The notes under the pieces: model-generated | Database searches by the model: none | What the model was told of the DNA's origin: nothing | Seen by the model: the letters and a program-made list of their open reading frames with translations, nothing else | Part shown: positions 1-8,045 of the stretch, piece after piece | Numbering within the stretch: position 1 is the first letter of the stretch | Layout: each line of letters begins with the position of its first letter | Program-made: the position numbers and the translations under genes | Source of the DNA: Clostridiales bacterium | GTDB lineage: Bacteria; Bacillota_A; Clostridia; Saccharofermentanales; Saccharofermentanaceae | Length of the DNA: 28,946 nt | Assembly (NCBI GenBank): GCA_017649745.1 | Contig: JAGCGE010000136.1 | Location: 1-28,946, forward strand | Reading direction: 5' to 3'

Positions 1-88
1 CTTTTTTATCTTTTTTATCTTCTTTACTGCATGCCGTCATCGAAAACAACAGTGCTGCGCTTATAGTCATTGCAAGTATCTTTTTCAT
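1..88 (-). CDS. N-terminus of a lipoprotein (partial, runs off the left edge)
   Basis: The first 29 codons of a leftward gene are present. They encode a typical lipoprotein signal peptide: basic start (MKK), a hydrophobic core and the lipobox M-T-A-C, followed by a charged Lys/Asp/Glu-rich stretch typical of the linker after the lipidated cysteine. The start is supported by GGAG about 8 nt upstream of the ATG at 86-88. It is expected to be exported and anchored in the membrane by diacylglyceryl-Cys. The rest of the protein is outside the window, so it cannot be told whether this is a solute-binding protein or something else. It is divergent from the gene starting at 226. Confidence 0.8.
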   Translation of the reverse strand, partial: MKKILAMTISAALLFSMTACSKEDKKDKK

Positions 89-112
89 ATAGTTTTCTCC
101 GTTTTTTATTAC

Positions 113-118
113 AGTATA
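113..118 (-). promoter_or_regulatory. Probable -10 box for the left-edge lipoprotein gene
   Basis: On the minus strand the hexamer TATACT lies 25 nt upstream of the lipoprotein start codon, at a plausible distance for a short leader. No convincing -35 hexamer was found 16-18 nt further upstream, so the call is tentative. Confidence 0.35.
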
Positions 119-225
119 ACAGAACTTCGTGCCTGAAAATTGCCTGAATTATCAATTGAATCGATCAGCGTTACTGATAACATTTGTTATGGGTATTTTT
201 TGTTGACTAAGGAGATTCGAAATTA

Positions 226-669
226 ATGAAAATTGCTAATTTCATCTTAGGACTTATCACAGCTGCATTCTTATTTGCAGGTGACATAATGCCTCTCTTC
301 TTAGGATCTTTATCTTCCCTCATCGGTGCTGTCTTTTATGAATCAGCTGAACTTGATCTGGAAATAGCTAATTATGCTTTCGCATCCTTCGGAGGTACTA
401 TCCTTATCCTCTTGCTCTCGATAGCAACTATAGTCCTGAGTGTTATAGCTTTCATTAAGAGAAAGAGTTCCAAAAAGACATATACTATCTTTCAGTCGAT
501 CATCTGTGTCCTGTTTGCCGGCGGATTCGCAACAGCTATTCCCGTCTCAGGTTTTGCCGATATGATCCTGCACACCAATAATGCCTACTACGCTTGGCCT
601 GTGGTCGGATTTGTACTCCTGGCAGTTATGGTCGTCCTCACGATCGTCAATGGATTAATTCGCAACTGA
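226..669 (+). CDS. Small membrane protein of unknown function, four predicted helices
   Basis: The product is 147 residues long. Hydrophobic segments are visible at about residues 5-22, 50-77, 87-106 and 121-144, with a short basic loop (KRKSSKK) after the second. This suggests a four-helix integral membrane protein with that basic loop in the cytoplasm. No catalytic motif or known domain is recognised. The start is well placed behind an AAGGAG ribosome binding site about 10 nt upstream. It is transcribed away from the left-edge lipoprotein gene, and a new promoter follows before the next gene, so it is probably monocistronic. Confidence 0.75.
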   Translation: MKIANFILGLITAAFLFAGDIMPLFLGSLSSLIGAVFYESAELDLEIANYAFASFGGTILILLLSIATIVLSVIAFIKRKSSKKTYTIFQSIICVLFAGGFATAIPVSGFADMILHTNNAYYAWPVVGFVLLAVMVVLTIVNGLIRN

Positions 670-706
670 TATATCTTATCCAGCATTTATTTTGTATCTG
701 TTTCTG

Positions 707-734
707 TTGTTTTCGAAAACGTTATCCCTATAAT
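707..734 (+). promoter_or_regulatory. Promoter for the zinc-ribbon gene pair, with a palindrome in the spacer
   Basis: A -35-like TTGTTT (707-712) and a consensus -10 TATAAT (729-734) are separated by 16 nt. The 12-bp perfect palindrome GTTTTCGAAAAC (709-720) overlaps the -35 box and spacer, where a repressor could bind. The core TTTTCGAAAA recurs upstream of the thioredoxin gene at about 2901-2910, but also inside genes, so the operator idea is weak. The promoter lies 29 nt upstream of the start at 763. Confidence 0.5.
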
Positions 735-762
735 AAAATTGTTTGGGGGTATGAATTAGAAA

Positions 763-1950
763 ATGGCAACACTATGTAAAAATTGCGGATCAGGACTGGA
801 GTTCGATCCGAAGACACAAAAACTCATCTGTAAGTTTTGCGGAAGCAGCTTCTATGCTGAAGAAGTCGAAGCATACGATAAAGAGCTTCTCGAAAACAAA
901 CAACCGGAACGTCTTGAGTACATGGACTGTTATGTTTATTCATGCACTCAGTGCGGCGGTGAGATAATCATCAACGGTACGGAAGTTTCTACAGCATGTA
1001 TCTATTGTGGTAGTACAAACGTTGTATTCAACAGGATATCCAAGTTCAGACGTCCGCACGAGATCCTTCCTTTCCAGATCACAAAAGAACAGGCATTGGA
1101 TCACATCCGTAAAGAGATCGACAAAGCTCACTTCATTCCTGATGAGATAAAGAAGTTTAGACCTGATAATATACGAGGTATCTATATCCCTTATTGGATC
1201 GCTTCGGCAGAACATTCGGATGCAGCTATCATTAAAGGAAGCGAAGAGTTCAAAAGAGAAGAAACTATCTACTTTGGAAGAGCAGGAACGATGACGCTCA
1301 AGGATCTTGCCCTTGACGGATCGACGATGCTAGCTAACGAGCTTTCCGATCTTCTACAGCCTTACAGTCTCTCAGCATGCGTTCCTTTCGATGAAGACTA
1401 TCTTCAGGGATTCTATTCAGACGCTTCCGATGTTACTTTCGGTGAGATAAAGGGCGAAGCATTTAGAAGACTCGAAGAGAGCTTTAACAAGACCATGATT
1501 GATGAAGTTCGAGGACTTCCCAGGACCATAATGGAGCATGAACCATATACTGTCTTCAAATATGAAGATCTGCGCTACGTTATGCTACCTGTTTGGTTTG
1601 CTACTTTCACTTTCGAAGGCCAGCATAATGTGATCCTCGTTAACGGACAGACAAGCAAGGTCGTATGTGCTCTCCCTTGGAACAAGAAGAAATATAATGC
1701 ATGCGTAGCAATTACCGGTGCGATTCTTTCGATCCTGGCTTTTTTATTCTTTTGCCCGATCATAAGTGCGTATTTCCACAGCGCCGAAAATACGGATATA
1801 ATACGCGACTTACCTTATATGTTAATAATTGTAGCATTACCGATCGGATTGTTAGCCGGAGCAATTATGGGATTGAAGAAAATTAAGGAACGACTTTCGC
1901 TTACGCAATCAAATACGATATTTAATTTTGTAAAGAAAAGGCAGGAATAA
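763..1950 (+). CDS. Zinc-ribbon membrane protein
   Basis: The product is 395 residues long. Two CxxC...CxxC zinc ribbons are clear at the N-terminus: Cys5/Cys8/Cys23/Cys26 and Cys61/Cys64/Cys79/Cys82. A long soluble mixed alpha/beta region follows (about 90-310), with conserved-looking Trp/Tyr/Pro segments such as IYIPYWIAS. Two hydrophobic helices near the C-terminus (about 320-345 and 357-376) end in a basic tail. This layout matches the many TFIIB-type zinc-ribbon membrane proteins of Clostridia, whose function is unknown. The ATG at 763 is chosen because the upstream ATG at 751 hits a stop at once; a G-rich GGGGG stretch acts as the ribosome binding site. The next gene starts 2 nt after its stop, so the two form an operon. 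Confidence 0.8.
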   Translation: MATLCKNCGSGLEFDPKTQKLICKFCGSSFYAEEVEAYDKELLENKQPERLEYMDCYVYSCTQCGGEIIINGTEVSTACIYCGSTNVVFNRISKFRRPHEILPFQITKEQALDHIRKEIDKAHFIPDEIKKFRPDNIRGIYIPYWIASAEHSDAAIIKGSEEFKREETIYFGRAGTMTLKDLALDGSTMLANELSDLLQPYSLSACVPFDEDYLQGFYSDASDVTFGEIKGEAFRRLEESFNKTMIDEVRGLPRTIMEHEPYTVFKYEDLRYVMLPVWFATFTFEGQHNVILVNGQTSKVVCALPWNKKKYNACVAITGAILSILAFLFFCPIISAYFHSAENTDIIRDLPYMLIIVALPIGLLAGAIMGLKKIKERLSLTQSNTIFNFVKKRQE

Positions 1951-1952
1951 AT

Positions 1953-2417
1953 ATGTACATAATCATAGCAATTATTCTCTCATTGATCACAGGCTATGGC
2001 ATATCCCTGGCCTTCCATACTTCAAGGCTTGCTTCATCGCATGTCCTTGGAAACAAACATACCATCGGAGTTCGATATGACAAGGGTATCAAATATACTG
2101 ACAGGTCAGAATCAAGAAATCTCAAAGATCTTGACGGCTATGTACAAAAGCATGCCATTCCTCTTTTATTGCCGTACACCGAACCTGATCCAAAAGAACT
2201 GTGCGTTGCATTCGACGAAGAGACCTTAGAGATGCTCGATCTGACAGATGATTCGCACAAGTTAGATTCTCTCCATCCTGGATTTGTCATCGCCGACTCC
2301 GTAATGCAGAACAGACCGGTATATAGTGACAATGGTCTTACCGGAGACATCGAGGACGAATTCGAACAATGGGAAAAGGAAAACGGCAACGACCTCGACA
2401 AACCGATCTTTAAATAA
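1953..2417 (+). CDS. Single-pass membrane protein, partner of the zinc-ribbon protein
   Basis: The product is 154 residues long. It starts with a hydrophobic segment (about residues 2-20) and is otherwise soluble and acidic, so it is probably an N-terminally anchored protein. No known domain is recognised. Its ATG lies 2 nt beyond the stop of the zinc-ribbon gene, and the ribosome binding site (AGGCAGG) is inside that gene, which suggests translational coupling and a joint function. A strong rho-independent terminator follows directly. Confidence 0.7.
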   Translation: MYIIIAIILSLITGYGISLAFHTSRLASSHVLGNKHTIGVRYDKGIKYTDRSESRNLKDLDGYVQKHAIPLLLPYTEPDPKELCVAFDEETLEMLDLTDDSHKLDSLHPGFVIADSVMQNRPVYSDNGLTGDIEDEFEQWEKENGNDLDKPIFK

Positions 2418-2421
2418 TAAA

Positions 2422-2459
2422 AGCTCGTTTGAACGCTTTGTTCAGACGAGCTATTTTTT
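2422..2459 (+). terminator. Rho-independent terminator between convergent genes
   Basis: A 13-bp stem (2422-2434 with 2440-2452, one G-T wobble) with loop GCTTT is followed by a run of seven T. It ends the 763-2417 operon. The stem can also form in the transcript of the convergent HxlR gene, whose stop codon lies at 2459. Confidence 0.93.
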
Positions 2460-2797
2460 TAGAGATTTTCTTCTCCCCACTTCTTTAATTCGAGAAGTAT
2501 CGGGACGATACTCTTCGCTTTCTTCGTAAGAGAATATTCAACTCTTACGGGCATTTCATTATATTGCTGACGCTTAACAAGTCCCGCTTCCTCCATCTCT
2601 TTAAGGGAATTCGCGAGCATCGTATTTGTGATCCCATATATCCTTCGCTTCAGTTCGCCGTACCTGACAGTCTCCTCCTGATCCATAACACAGAGCAGCA
2701 TGATCTTCCACTTGCCGCCAACGATATCTATAACCTTCTTAAGACCGCAATCCTTACCAGCAAGATCATCACACAATTTTTCTTTTTTCTCTGCCAT
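2459..2797 (-). CDS. HxlR-family winged-helix transcriptional regulator
   Basis: The product is 112 residues long, the usual HxlR size. The family hallmark is clear: an N-terminal cysteine region (Cys9 and Cys17), then helix-turn-helix sequence around GGKWKIMLL and RYGELKRRIYGITNTMLANSLKEMEEAGLV-type recognition residues, then a wing with Pro-Val-Arg-Val-Glu-Tyr. Known members (HxlR, YodB, HypR, CatR) are dimers that sense aldehydes, quinones or disulfide stress through N-terminal cysteines. An AGGAA ribosome binding site supports the start. It is divergent from thioredoxin, and a dyad in the shared 131-bp gap suggests it controls itself and trxA. The redox role is inference. Confidence 0.92.
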   Translation of the reverse strand: MAEKKEKLCDDLAGKDCGLKKVIDIVGGKWKIMLLCVMDQEETVRYGELKRRIYGITNTMLANSLKEMEEAGLVKRQQYNEMPVRVEYSLTKKAKSIVPILLELKKWGEENL

Positions 2798-2852
2798 AAA
2801 GCTATTCCTTTCGCATTACTCAGGTTTTTGATACCAGGTCAATATAATCTGC

Positions 2853-2881
2853 GTACTTGATACATATTTTATACCATGTAC
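2853..2881. promoter_or_regulatory. Candidate HxlR operator between regulator and thioredoxin genes
   Basis: An imperfect 29-bp dyad starts GTACTTGATA and ends TACCATGTAC, centred at 2867. Nine of the 12 outer positions pair. HxlR/YodB-type regulators bind palindromes with TAC/GTA-type arms, so the site suits the neighbouring regulator. On the minus strand it contains TGGTATAAA, an extended -10-like element for the regulator gene. Confidence 0.45.
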
Positions 2882-2928
2882 AATTGAATTATCAACATAG
2901 TTTTCGAAAAGAAAGTGAGGTAATGATT

Positions 2929-3252
2929 ATGGAATACAGATTTACAAAAGAGAATTTCGTTCAGGAAGTAATGAATAGTGACAAGCCTGTTTTGGTTGAC
3001 TTTTATGCTGAGTGGTGCGGTCCTTGCATGATGATGTCACCTATCGTAGAAGAGATGGCGCAGGCCTTCGACGGAAAGATCAAGGTTGGTAAGGTCAACA
3101 CTGATCAGGAACCGGAGTTGGCAAGGCAGTTTGGTGTTATGTCCATCCCTAGTTTCTTCTTTATCAAGAACGGAAAAGTTGTTTCAGCCTACACAGGAGG
3201 AATGAGCAAATCCGCTCTTAACGCAAAACTCGAAGAACTCATCGCGTCATAA
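2929..3252 (+). CDS. trxA: Thioredoxin
   Basis: The product is 107 residues long, the full size of bacterial thioredoxin. The active site WCGPC (Trp29, Cys30, Cys33) is intact, and the cis-proline (Ile73-Pro74) and the FFFIKNGKVV strand/turn are in place. It reduces disulfides in cytoplasmic proteins and is itself reduced by thioredoxin reductase, which is not in the window. An in-frame ATG at 2923 is only 2 nt from the GTGAGG ribosome binding site, whereas 2929 is 8 nt away, so 2929 is preferred; longer upstream starts run into the promoter region. It is divergent from an HxlR regulator and closed by its own terminator, so it is probably a single-gene unit under redox control. Confidence 0.95.
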   Translation: MEYRFTKENFVQEVMNSDKPVLVDFYAEWCGPCMMMSPIVEEMAQAFDGKIKVGKVNTDQEPELARQFGVMSIPSFFFIKNGKVVSAYTGGMSKSALNAKLEELIAS

Positions 3253-3279
3253 TGAACCTTCAAAAACAAAGTTTTTTTG

Positions 3280-3308
3280 AGTCGGGGACTATCGTTCCCG
3301 ACTTTTTT
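3280..3308 (+). terminator. Rho-independent terminator of the thioredoxin gene
   Basis: Stem AGTCGGGGAC / GTTCCCGACT (one G-T wobble) with loop TATC, followed by six T. Confidence 0.93.
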
Positions 3309-3340
3309 GTGCATATTAAATAACAGATTATGTTAATTTT

Positions 3341-3383
3341 TTGTTCACTTTTTGTTTATATTTTGTTCACATTTTGCTATAAT
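3341..3383 (+). promoter_or_regulatory. Promoter with T-tracts phased at 11 bp, for the secreted beta-helix gene
   Basis: TATAAT at 3378-3383 is preceded by TG at 3375-3376 (extended -10, TGCTATAAT). Upstream, the motif TTG(T/C)T follows T-runs at 3341, 3352, 3363 and 3374, exactly every 11 bp. No good -35 box is present, which fits an extended -10 promoter. The phasing suggests DNA bending or side-by-side protein binding. Confidence 0.6.
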
Positions 3384-3389
3384 AAATCA

Positions 3390-3513
3390 AGATTCTTTGC
3401 GCCGTTGTCATTTTATCAACAAGGCATCAACAAAGGATCTGTTGTGCTTTAAAGCACTGAAATAACAGTATTTTTGTTTCGAAGAAATGAGAAAAATCTT
3501 TTGGGGAGGTTAT
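3390..3513 (+). promoter_or_regulatory. Long 5' leader with small repeats and a palindrome
   Basis: About 125 nt separate the predicted start of transcription from the coding start. The leader holds a direct repeat of ATCAACAA (3415-3422 and 3426-3433) and a perfect 14-bp palindrome GTGCTTTAAAGCAC (3444-3457). It was compared by eye with cyclic-di-GMP and other riboswitch cores and no match was seen. Confidence 0.3.
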
Positions 3514-6291
3514 ATGAAAACGAGAATACTTAAGATCTTAGCAGCTTCAATGACTGCTATATTGTTGTTCACTTTTTTTCCGATCCTTTCGGCAAATGTC
3601 AGCGCTTCTGATAACGATCAGGAACTTCGTGAATTCGTTACAAGGCTTTATCAGGTATGCCTTAAAAGAGACCCTGATAATGACGGTTTAAACTACTGGA
3701 CAGGCGAACTTAAGAACAAGAACCAAACGGGTGTAGCTGTCGCTTCAGGTTTCATCTTCAGTTCAGAGCTTCAGGAAAAGAGTTATTCCAATGAGGAATA
3801 TGTAAAGGTCATGTATGATGCTTTCTTTGGAAGAGAAGCAGATGCTGACGGACTGAACTATTGGGTCAAGTGCATGAACGACGGAATGAACCGTCAGGAT
3901 ATCTTCAAGGGATTTGCCAATTCAAATGAGTTCTTCGAATTGTGTGGTTCCTTTGATGTCGTTGCAGGTACATACATTACTGAATACGATTTCAACAAAG
4001 TAATCCGCACTAACTTCTTTGTCGAGAGACTTTATAACGTCGTTTTAGGACGTAAGTGCGACAAGGACGGAATGATGTACTGGACAAACGAACTTCTTAG
4101 TGGAAGGACATCAGGAACATCAGCCGCATACGGCTTCTTCTTCGCAGGTGAATACGCTGACAGCAACAAGTACTATTCAGAATATATTGACGATCTTTAC
4201 AAGGCGATCATGGGGCGTGAAGCAGACGATGCAGGCCGTGATTTCTGGGTAACCGATATGAAGAACGGAAGCAGCAAGGAACATGTATTCAATGGCTTTG
4301 CAAAATCCGATGAATTCGGATCGATCTGTTCTGAATACGGAATCGTTCGCGGATCACTCATCTCTGAAACTCAGAATACTACTAACACTCTTCGTCCTGA
4401 TCCTGATAAGAACGGTTCAGGAAACGGTACGACAACTGCTCCTGTTACAACAGCTCCATCAGGGGGAAACAACGTTACTCTTGTCAACACTGATGTTAAG
4501 ATCAAGAATTCCAACATCATGATAATGAGAGGTTTTTCAGATCAGATACAGTTTACGGACAAGAGCGGTAATATCGTCAAAGTTGAAGGGGCTACATTTA
4601 AATCTGACAACGAAGAGGTTGCTTATGTTTGCCCTGATGGAACAGTTATAGGTCTTTCAGTCGGAAGCGTCACGGTAACGGTAACATATTTAGGTAATAC
4701 TTCTTATGCTTATGTTACTGTCTCTAAATATCTCAATAATATCGATTCAGTCCCTAACTCACTGACTCCTCAGATGTTCGGTGCAGTCGGTGACGGTAAG
4801 CATGATGATACTCAGGCATTCAGAGACATGTTTGTTGCAGCTTTCGAAAAGAGTTACAGAGTCAGTGATTATGATTGGTATCACTGTCAGGCTATCTATA
4901 TCCCAAGCGGTAACTATAAGATCACAGGTGCCGTTATTGATGAGAATCTTAAGACAAAGAGCGGCAGAGTACTGGAGTACTGCATGTTCGAGATAACCGG
5001 AGCAGGCAGAGAAAGTACAATGATCAAGTTCAGCGGTGATGTGTTATTTGATGCGAGAACCAGCAGAAGTAAACCGCTCTTTGGATTCACGACTTTCAAG
5101 GATATCGATTTTTCCGGCAACAATTCGAACAAATTCATGATCATGGATGCAGTAAAGAATGACGGCACTCAGAGAATGCAGTTCTATTCATGCGGATTCG
5201 GCAGTTTTAACAGTATCCTTTATTGTGAGAAGTCATATGTAATGCTTTCAGAGATCACATTCTCATATTGTAAGATAGCTAATTGCGGTACCGCTTCAAA
5301 CAACTGCAAACTGTTTGTTCTGGATAACCCGCAGGCAGTTAACTGGAGATTTGATTATACCGATATCGAATCCTTCCATGGTGATGCTTTTTACTTCAAA
5401 ACAGGAACCAGCGTATATATCAACGGAGGCTCTATCATTCCGGGACCAAAGGACGGTTACGGTACCGTCTTCAATTTCGATATTCAGGACCAGGGTAATC
5501 TGGGTCCTGGAAATGCTCCTCAGGTATGCGTATACGGAGCACGCTTCGAGATACATCCGGGCAACACATTGCTTAAGACAAACAGTAATTCAAGTAGCTA
5601 TCCTAAGATCGCATTCCAGTACAGTAATGTAAATTCATCTGCCTCACCTGACAGCATCGCTAAGGATTGGATGATCATAAAGGGCGGCATAGATGTAGTT
5701 TTCGAAAACTGTTACAGATGTACTTATTCAAGGTTTAATGTGGATTGTTCATCTTTCACGGGTTACATTCAGCCTAAGGTTAAATACATTAACTGTCCTG
5801 ATATCAAGGTTGAGGATATCGTCGATAATTCAAAGGTTAAAACGATCACAGGCGGAATGGCGAAGAATAATCTGCACATCACTATCGATGACTCATATGA
5901 CTTCTACCTTGCAGACGGAGGTTATTATCATACAGTATCAGATCTTAAGGAGTGCAGACAGAACGTCAAGATAAATACCAATAGTGATTACGATACAATA
6001 GGTATCTCAGACGGAAAGACGATCACGACTAAGCCATATGGATACGTTGAATATGTCGAGATAACCGTACCAATGAATGAGACATGGAAAGGTTATACTG
6101 TAAGCGCAACACTTTATGATGGTTCCAAGAAGATAAGCGATACAGTTAAGATTGATTTCAGCAAGAGTCAGACTTACAAGTTAGCTGTTACAAACAATGG
6201 TAATTATGTTGATGAACTCACCATCAAATTTAGTAATTCTAATAAACAGAATCCGAACGTCAACATGAGTGTCGTTGTTGTCAAGAAATAA
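3514..6291 (+). CDS. Secreted DUF4214-BIG2-beta-helix (pectate lyase 3-like) protein
   Basis: The product is 925 residues long. A Sec signal peptide (1-31) ends VSA|SD. Residues of about 38-282 hold four repeats of the DUF4214 type, with the recurring pattern F/Y..LY...L.R..D..G..YW and G....F. A Thr/Pro/Gly linker (about 287-319) leads to a BIG2 Ig-like domain (about 322-406, with SDNEEVAYV and GSVTVTVTY). Next comes the pectate-lyase-3 start MFGAVGDGKHDDTQAF (about 420-436) and a Gly/Asn-rich right-handed beta-helix to about 760, then a beta-rich C-terminal domain. The family acts on or binds polysaccharide outside the cell; the substrate is unknown and catalytic residues were not assigned. 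Start: ATG 3514 sits 4-5 nt behind GGGGAGG; an in-frame ATG at 3487 has no ribosome site. No LPXTG or S-layer anchor was seen. Confidence 0.88.
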   Translation: MKTRILKILAASMTAILLFTFFPILSANVSASDNDQELREFVTRLYQVCLKRDPDNDGLNYWTGELKNKNQTGVAVASGFIFSSELQEKSYSNEEYVKVMYDAFFGREADADGLNYWVKCMNDGMNRQDIFKGFANSNEFFELCGSFDVVAGTYITEYDFNKVIRTNFFVERLYNVVLGRKCDKDGMMYWTNELLSGRTSGTSAAYGFFFAGEYADSNKYYSEYIDDLYKAIMGREADDAGRDFWVTDMKNGSSKEHVFNGFAKSDEFGSICSEYGIVRGSLISETQNTTNTLRPDPDKNGSGNGTTTAPVTTAPSGGNNVTLVNTDVKIKNSNIMIMRGFSDQIQFTDKSGNIVKVEGATFKSDNEEVAYVCPDGTVIGLSVGSVTVTVTYLGNTSYAYVTVSKYLNNIDSVPNSLTPQMFGAVGDGKHDDTQAFRDMFVAAFEKSYRVSDYDWYHCQAIYIPSGNYKITGAVIDENLKTKSGRVLEYCMFEITGAGRESTMIKFSGDVLFDARTSRSKPLFGFTTFKDIDFSGNNSNKFMIMDAVKNDGTQRMQFYSCGFGSFNSILYCEKSYVMLSEITFSYCKIANCGTASNNCKLFVLDNPQAVNWRFDYTDIESFHGDAFYFKTGTSVYINGGSIIPGPKDGYGTVFNFDIQDQGNLGPGNAPQVCVYGARFEIHPGNTLLKTNSNSSSYPKIAFQYSNVNSSASPDSIAKDWMIIKGGIDVVFENCYRCTYSRFNVDCSSFTGYIQPKVKYINCPDIKVEDIVDNSKVKTITGGMAKNNLHITIDDSYDFYLADGGYYHTVSDLKECRQNVKINTNSDYDTIGISDGKTITTKPYGYVEYVEITVPMNETWKGYTVSATLYDGSKKISDTVKIDFSKSQTYKLAVTNNGNYVDELTIKFSNSNKQNPNVNMSVVVVKK

Positions 6292-6318
6292 CATTTCCTT
6301 CATAAAGGACGTTTAATA

Positions 6319-6349
6319 AACCCCTCGCCGGATCATCCTGCGAGGGGTT
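6319..6349 (+). terminator. Terminator-like hairpin after the secreted protein gene
   Basis: A perfect 10-bp stem AACCCCTCGC / GCGAGGGGTT lies 28 nt after the stop codon. The following sequence has only scattered T (TTGTCTATATTTA), so termination may be less efficient than at a canonical site. Confidence 0.7.
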
Positions 6350-6628
6350 GTCTATATTTATAATCAATTATTTTTTATATATAAAATATGTGCCTTCCAG
6401 GCACAAATGATAATATTTTTTTGCTCTTCAATCTATTATTTTCTTAGGAAAATTGTCATAAATTCACACTAAAAACAGAAACAGCGAAAAACGTTTTTTT
6501 CTGGATTTTGGGTCAAAACATATATATTTTTACATACATTCCTTATTAAAAGGAATGACAGTCAATTTGTAGACTAGAATTTAAGTTCCGGACTTCCTTC
6601 GAAAGTGAAAATCAACTCCAAAAAAATG
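6350..6628 (+). other. AT-rich intergenic region with two small inverted repeats
   Basis: No coding sequence is seen. The hairpin GTGCCT-TCC-AGGCAC (6390-6404) is followed after a gap by a T-run. A 21-bp palindrome with arms CATTCCTT / AAGGAATG is centred at 6547, and AAAAACGTTTTT lies at 6487-6498. The last two could be operators for the downstream sugar-transport operon, but no match to a catabolite-repression (cre) consensus was found. Confidence 0.4.
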
Positions 6629-6684
6629 TTGGAAGTAAAATCGGATTATGTTATGATTATTTTATCCTGAACGACAAATCGTTC
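6629..6684 (+). promoter_or_regulatory. Promoter and candidate operator of the sugar ABC operon
   Basis: The -35 box TTGGAA (6629-6634) and -10 box TATGAT (6652-6657) are 17 nt apart. Transcription would start near 6664. The dyad GAACGA-CAAA-TCGTTC (6669-6684) lies just after that point, a classic place for a repressor operator; it could also form a short hairpin in the leader. Confidence 0.6.
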
Positions 6685-6709
6685 GACTATAAAAGGAGGT
6701 TGGAAACAA

Positions 6710-8014
6710 ATGAAAAAGAAGTTGTTGGCGCTATTCATGGCTACTGCTCTTTCGTTCAGCATGTTGGCCGGATGTAGCAAGGATGGTAACGGTGACGTGA
6801 AGGAAATCACCTTCATGGTCTGGGATGATCTCGAAGCATCCGAAGACTTGATCACAAAGGGTTACAAGGATTCCATCGATCGTTTCAATAAGGATTATGA
6901 GGGTGTATATCACTGCACACCTATCACAACGAACCTCGAGGAATACTACAACAAGTTGAATGCCATGGTTGCAAGTGGAGATACCCCTGACGTATTTATT
7001 GTTTCTCCTGGTGCAAACATGAACGACTATGTTATCCCTGGTACCGCTGCCAAGTTGGATGACTATCTCAACAAGGATGGTTGGAAAGATACATTCACAT
7101 CAGACGCTGTATTCTCAGGCGGCACATATGGTGACGAAGCTAAGAACGGTGCTGGTATCTATGCTATTCCATTGAACATCGCTGCAGCTTGCGTATTCTA
7201 CAACACAGAAATGTTTGCAGATGCAGGTGCAGAAGTTCCTACAACATTCGATGAATTGCTCGACGCTTGCCAGAAGTTGCAGGATAAGGGTTATACACCT
7301 ATCACAATTTCTGCTGGTACAGCTTGGTGTCTCTCCATGGTAGCAGGTTATCTCTGCGACAGAAATGGTTTGGACCTCAACGACGTTAAAGAGCACAAGA
7401 CAGATTGGAAGGACGAGAAGGTTCTTAACGCTGGTAAGCAGATCCAGCAGTTGAGCCAGTACTTCCAGCCTACAGCAGCTGGTGATGACAACGATATCGC
7501 TACAGCAGCATTCTATAACGGAAATGCAGCAATCCTCATCCAGGGTTCATGGGCTATCGGTCAGATCAATGGTAGCTGCGAGCCTGGTTTCGAGCAGAAG
7601 GTTGGCGTATTCGCATTCCCTGCAGTATCCGGTTCTTCAGCAGATCCTAACCGTGTTATCGCTAAGTCAGACTCCCTCTGCATGAGCGCTACTTCAAAGA
7701 ATCCTGATGCAGCTATCGCATTGATGAAGTATTTCGTAGACGATACAGCTCAGAAGTACACAGCTGAAAAGGGTGGTAAGATCCCTGTAACTAAGGTTGA
7801 GTATGATGAGACAGTTGCTCCACCAGAGTTGGCTTATGTTATGGACGTATTCGGAAGTGCTAACTCCACATTCGGATTCTACAATGAGTCTCTCTATGAT
7901 ACAGAGGCTGGTTCAACATTCGATAACTGCTTCGTTGAGATCTTCAAGGGTACCGACCCTGCCGAGGCATTGGAACCTATACAACAGTATTACGAAGAAA
8001 ATGTCTGGGAGTAA
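6710..8014 (+). CDS. Sugar ABC transporter, extracellular solute-binding lipoprotein
   Basis: The product is 434 residues long, the usual size of family-1 carbohydrate-binding proteins. The signal peptide ends in lipobox L-A-G-C with Cys22 as the lipidation site. The mature protein starts with the strand ITFMVWDD and has typical family features: YYNKLNAMVASGDTPDVFIVSPG, a central YAIPLNIAAACVFYNTEMF, and NAAILIQGSWAIGQ. It captures an oligosaccharide or sugar and delivers it to the two permeases downstream. The ligand cannot be told. The ribosome binding site AAGGAGG is strong. Codon use (heavy TTG and CTC for Leu, few CTT) differs from nearby genes and fits high expression. It is the first gene of the operon and is followed by a strong stem-loop. 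Confidence 0.93.
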   Translation: MKKKLLALFMATALSFSMLAGCSKDGNGDVKEITFMVWDDLEASEDLITKGYKDSIDRFNKDYEGVYHCTPITTNLEEYYNKLNAMVASGDTPDVFIVSPGANMNDYVIPGTAAKLDDYLNKDGWKDTFTSDAVFSGGTYGDEAKNGAGIYAIPLNIAAACVFYNTEMFADAGAEVPTTFDELLDACQKLQDKGYTPITISAGTAWCLSMVAGYLCDRNGLDLNDVKEHKTDWKDEKVLNAGKQIQQLSQYFQPTAAGDDNDIATAAFYNGNAAILIQGSWAIGQINGSCEPGFEQKVGVFAFPAVSGSSADPNRVIAKSDSLCMSATSKNPDAAIALMKYFVDDTAQKYTAEKGGKIPVTKVEYDETVAPPELAYVMDVFGSANSTFGFYNESLYDTEAGSTFDNCFVEIFKGTDPAEALEPIQQYYEENVWE

Positions 8015-8045
8015 TCTCAACAATTATTGAATAATTTGTAAGAAG

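Noticed and set aside
3390..3513. Cyclic-di-GMP or other riboswitch in the long leader
   Set aside because: None of the conserved cores of known riboswitches could be found; only short repeats and one palindrome are visible.
5698..5709. GTTTTCGAAAAC as an operator shared with the 709-720 promoter
   Set aside because: This copy is inside the beta-helix coding sequence, where it encodes Phe-Glu-Asn, so the palindrome is explained by codons.
6487..6498. AAAAACGTTTTT as a catabolite-repression (cre) site
   Set aside because: It has a central CG, but the TG and CA positions of the cre consensus do not match.
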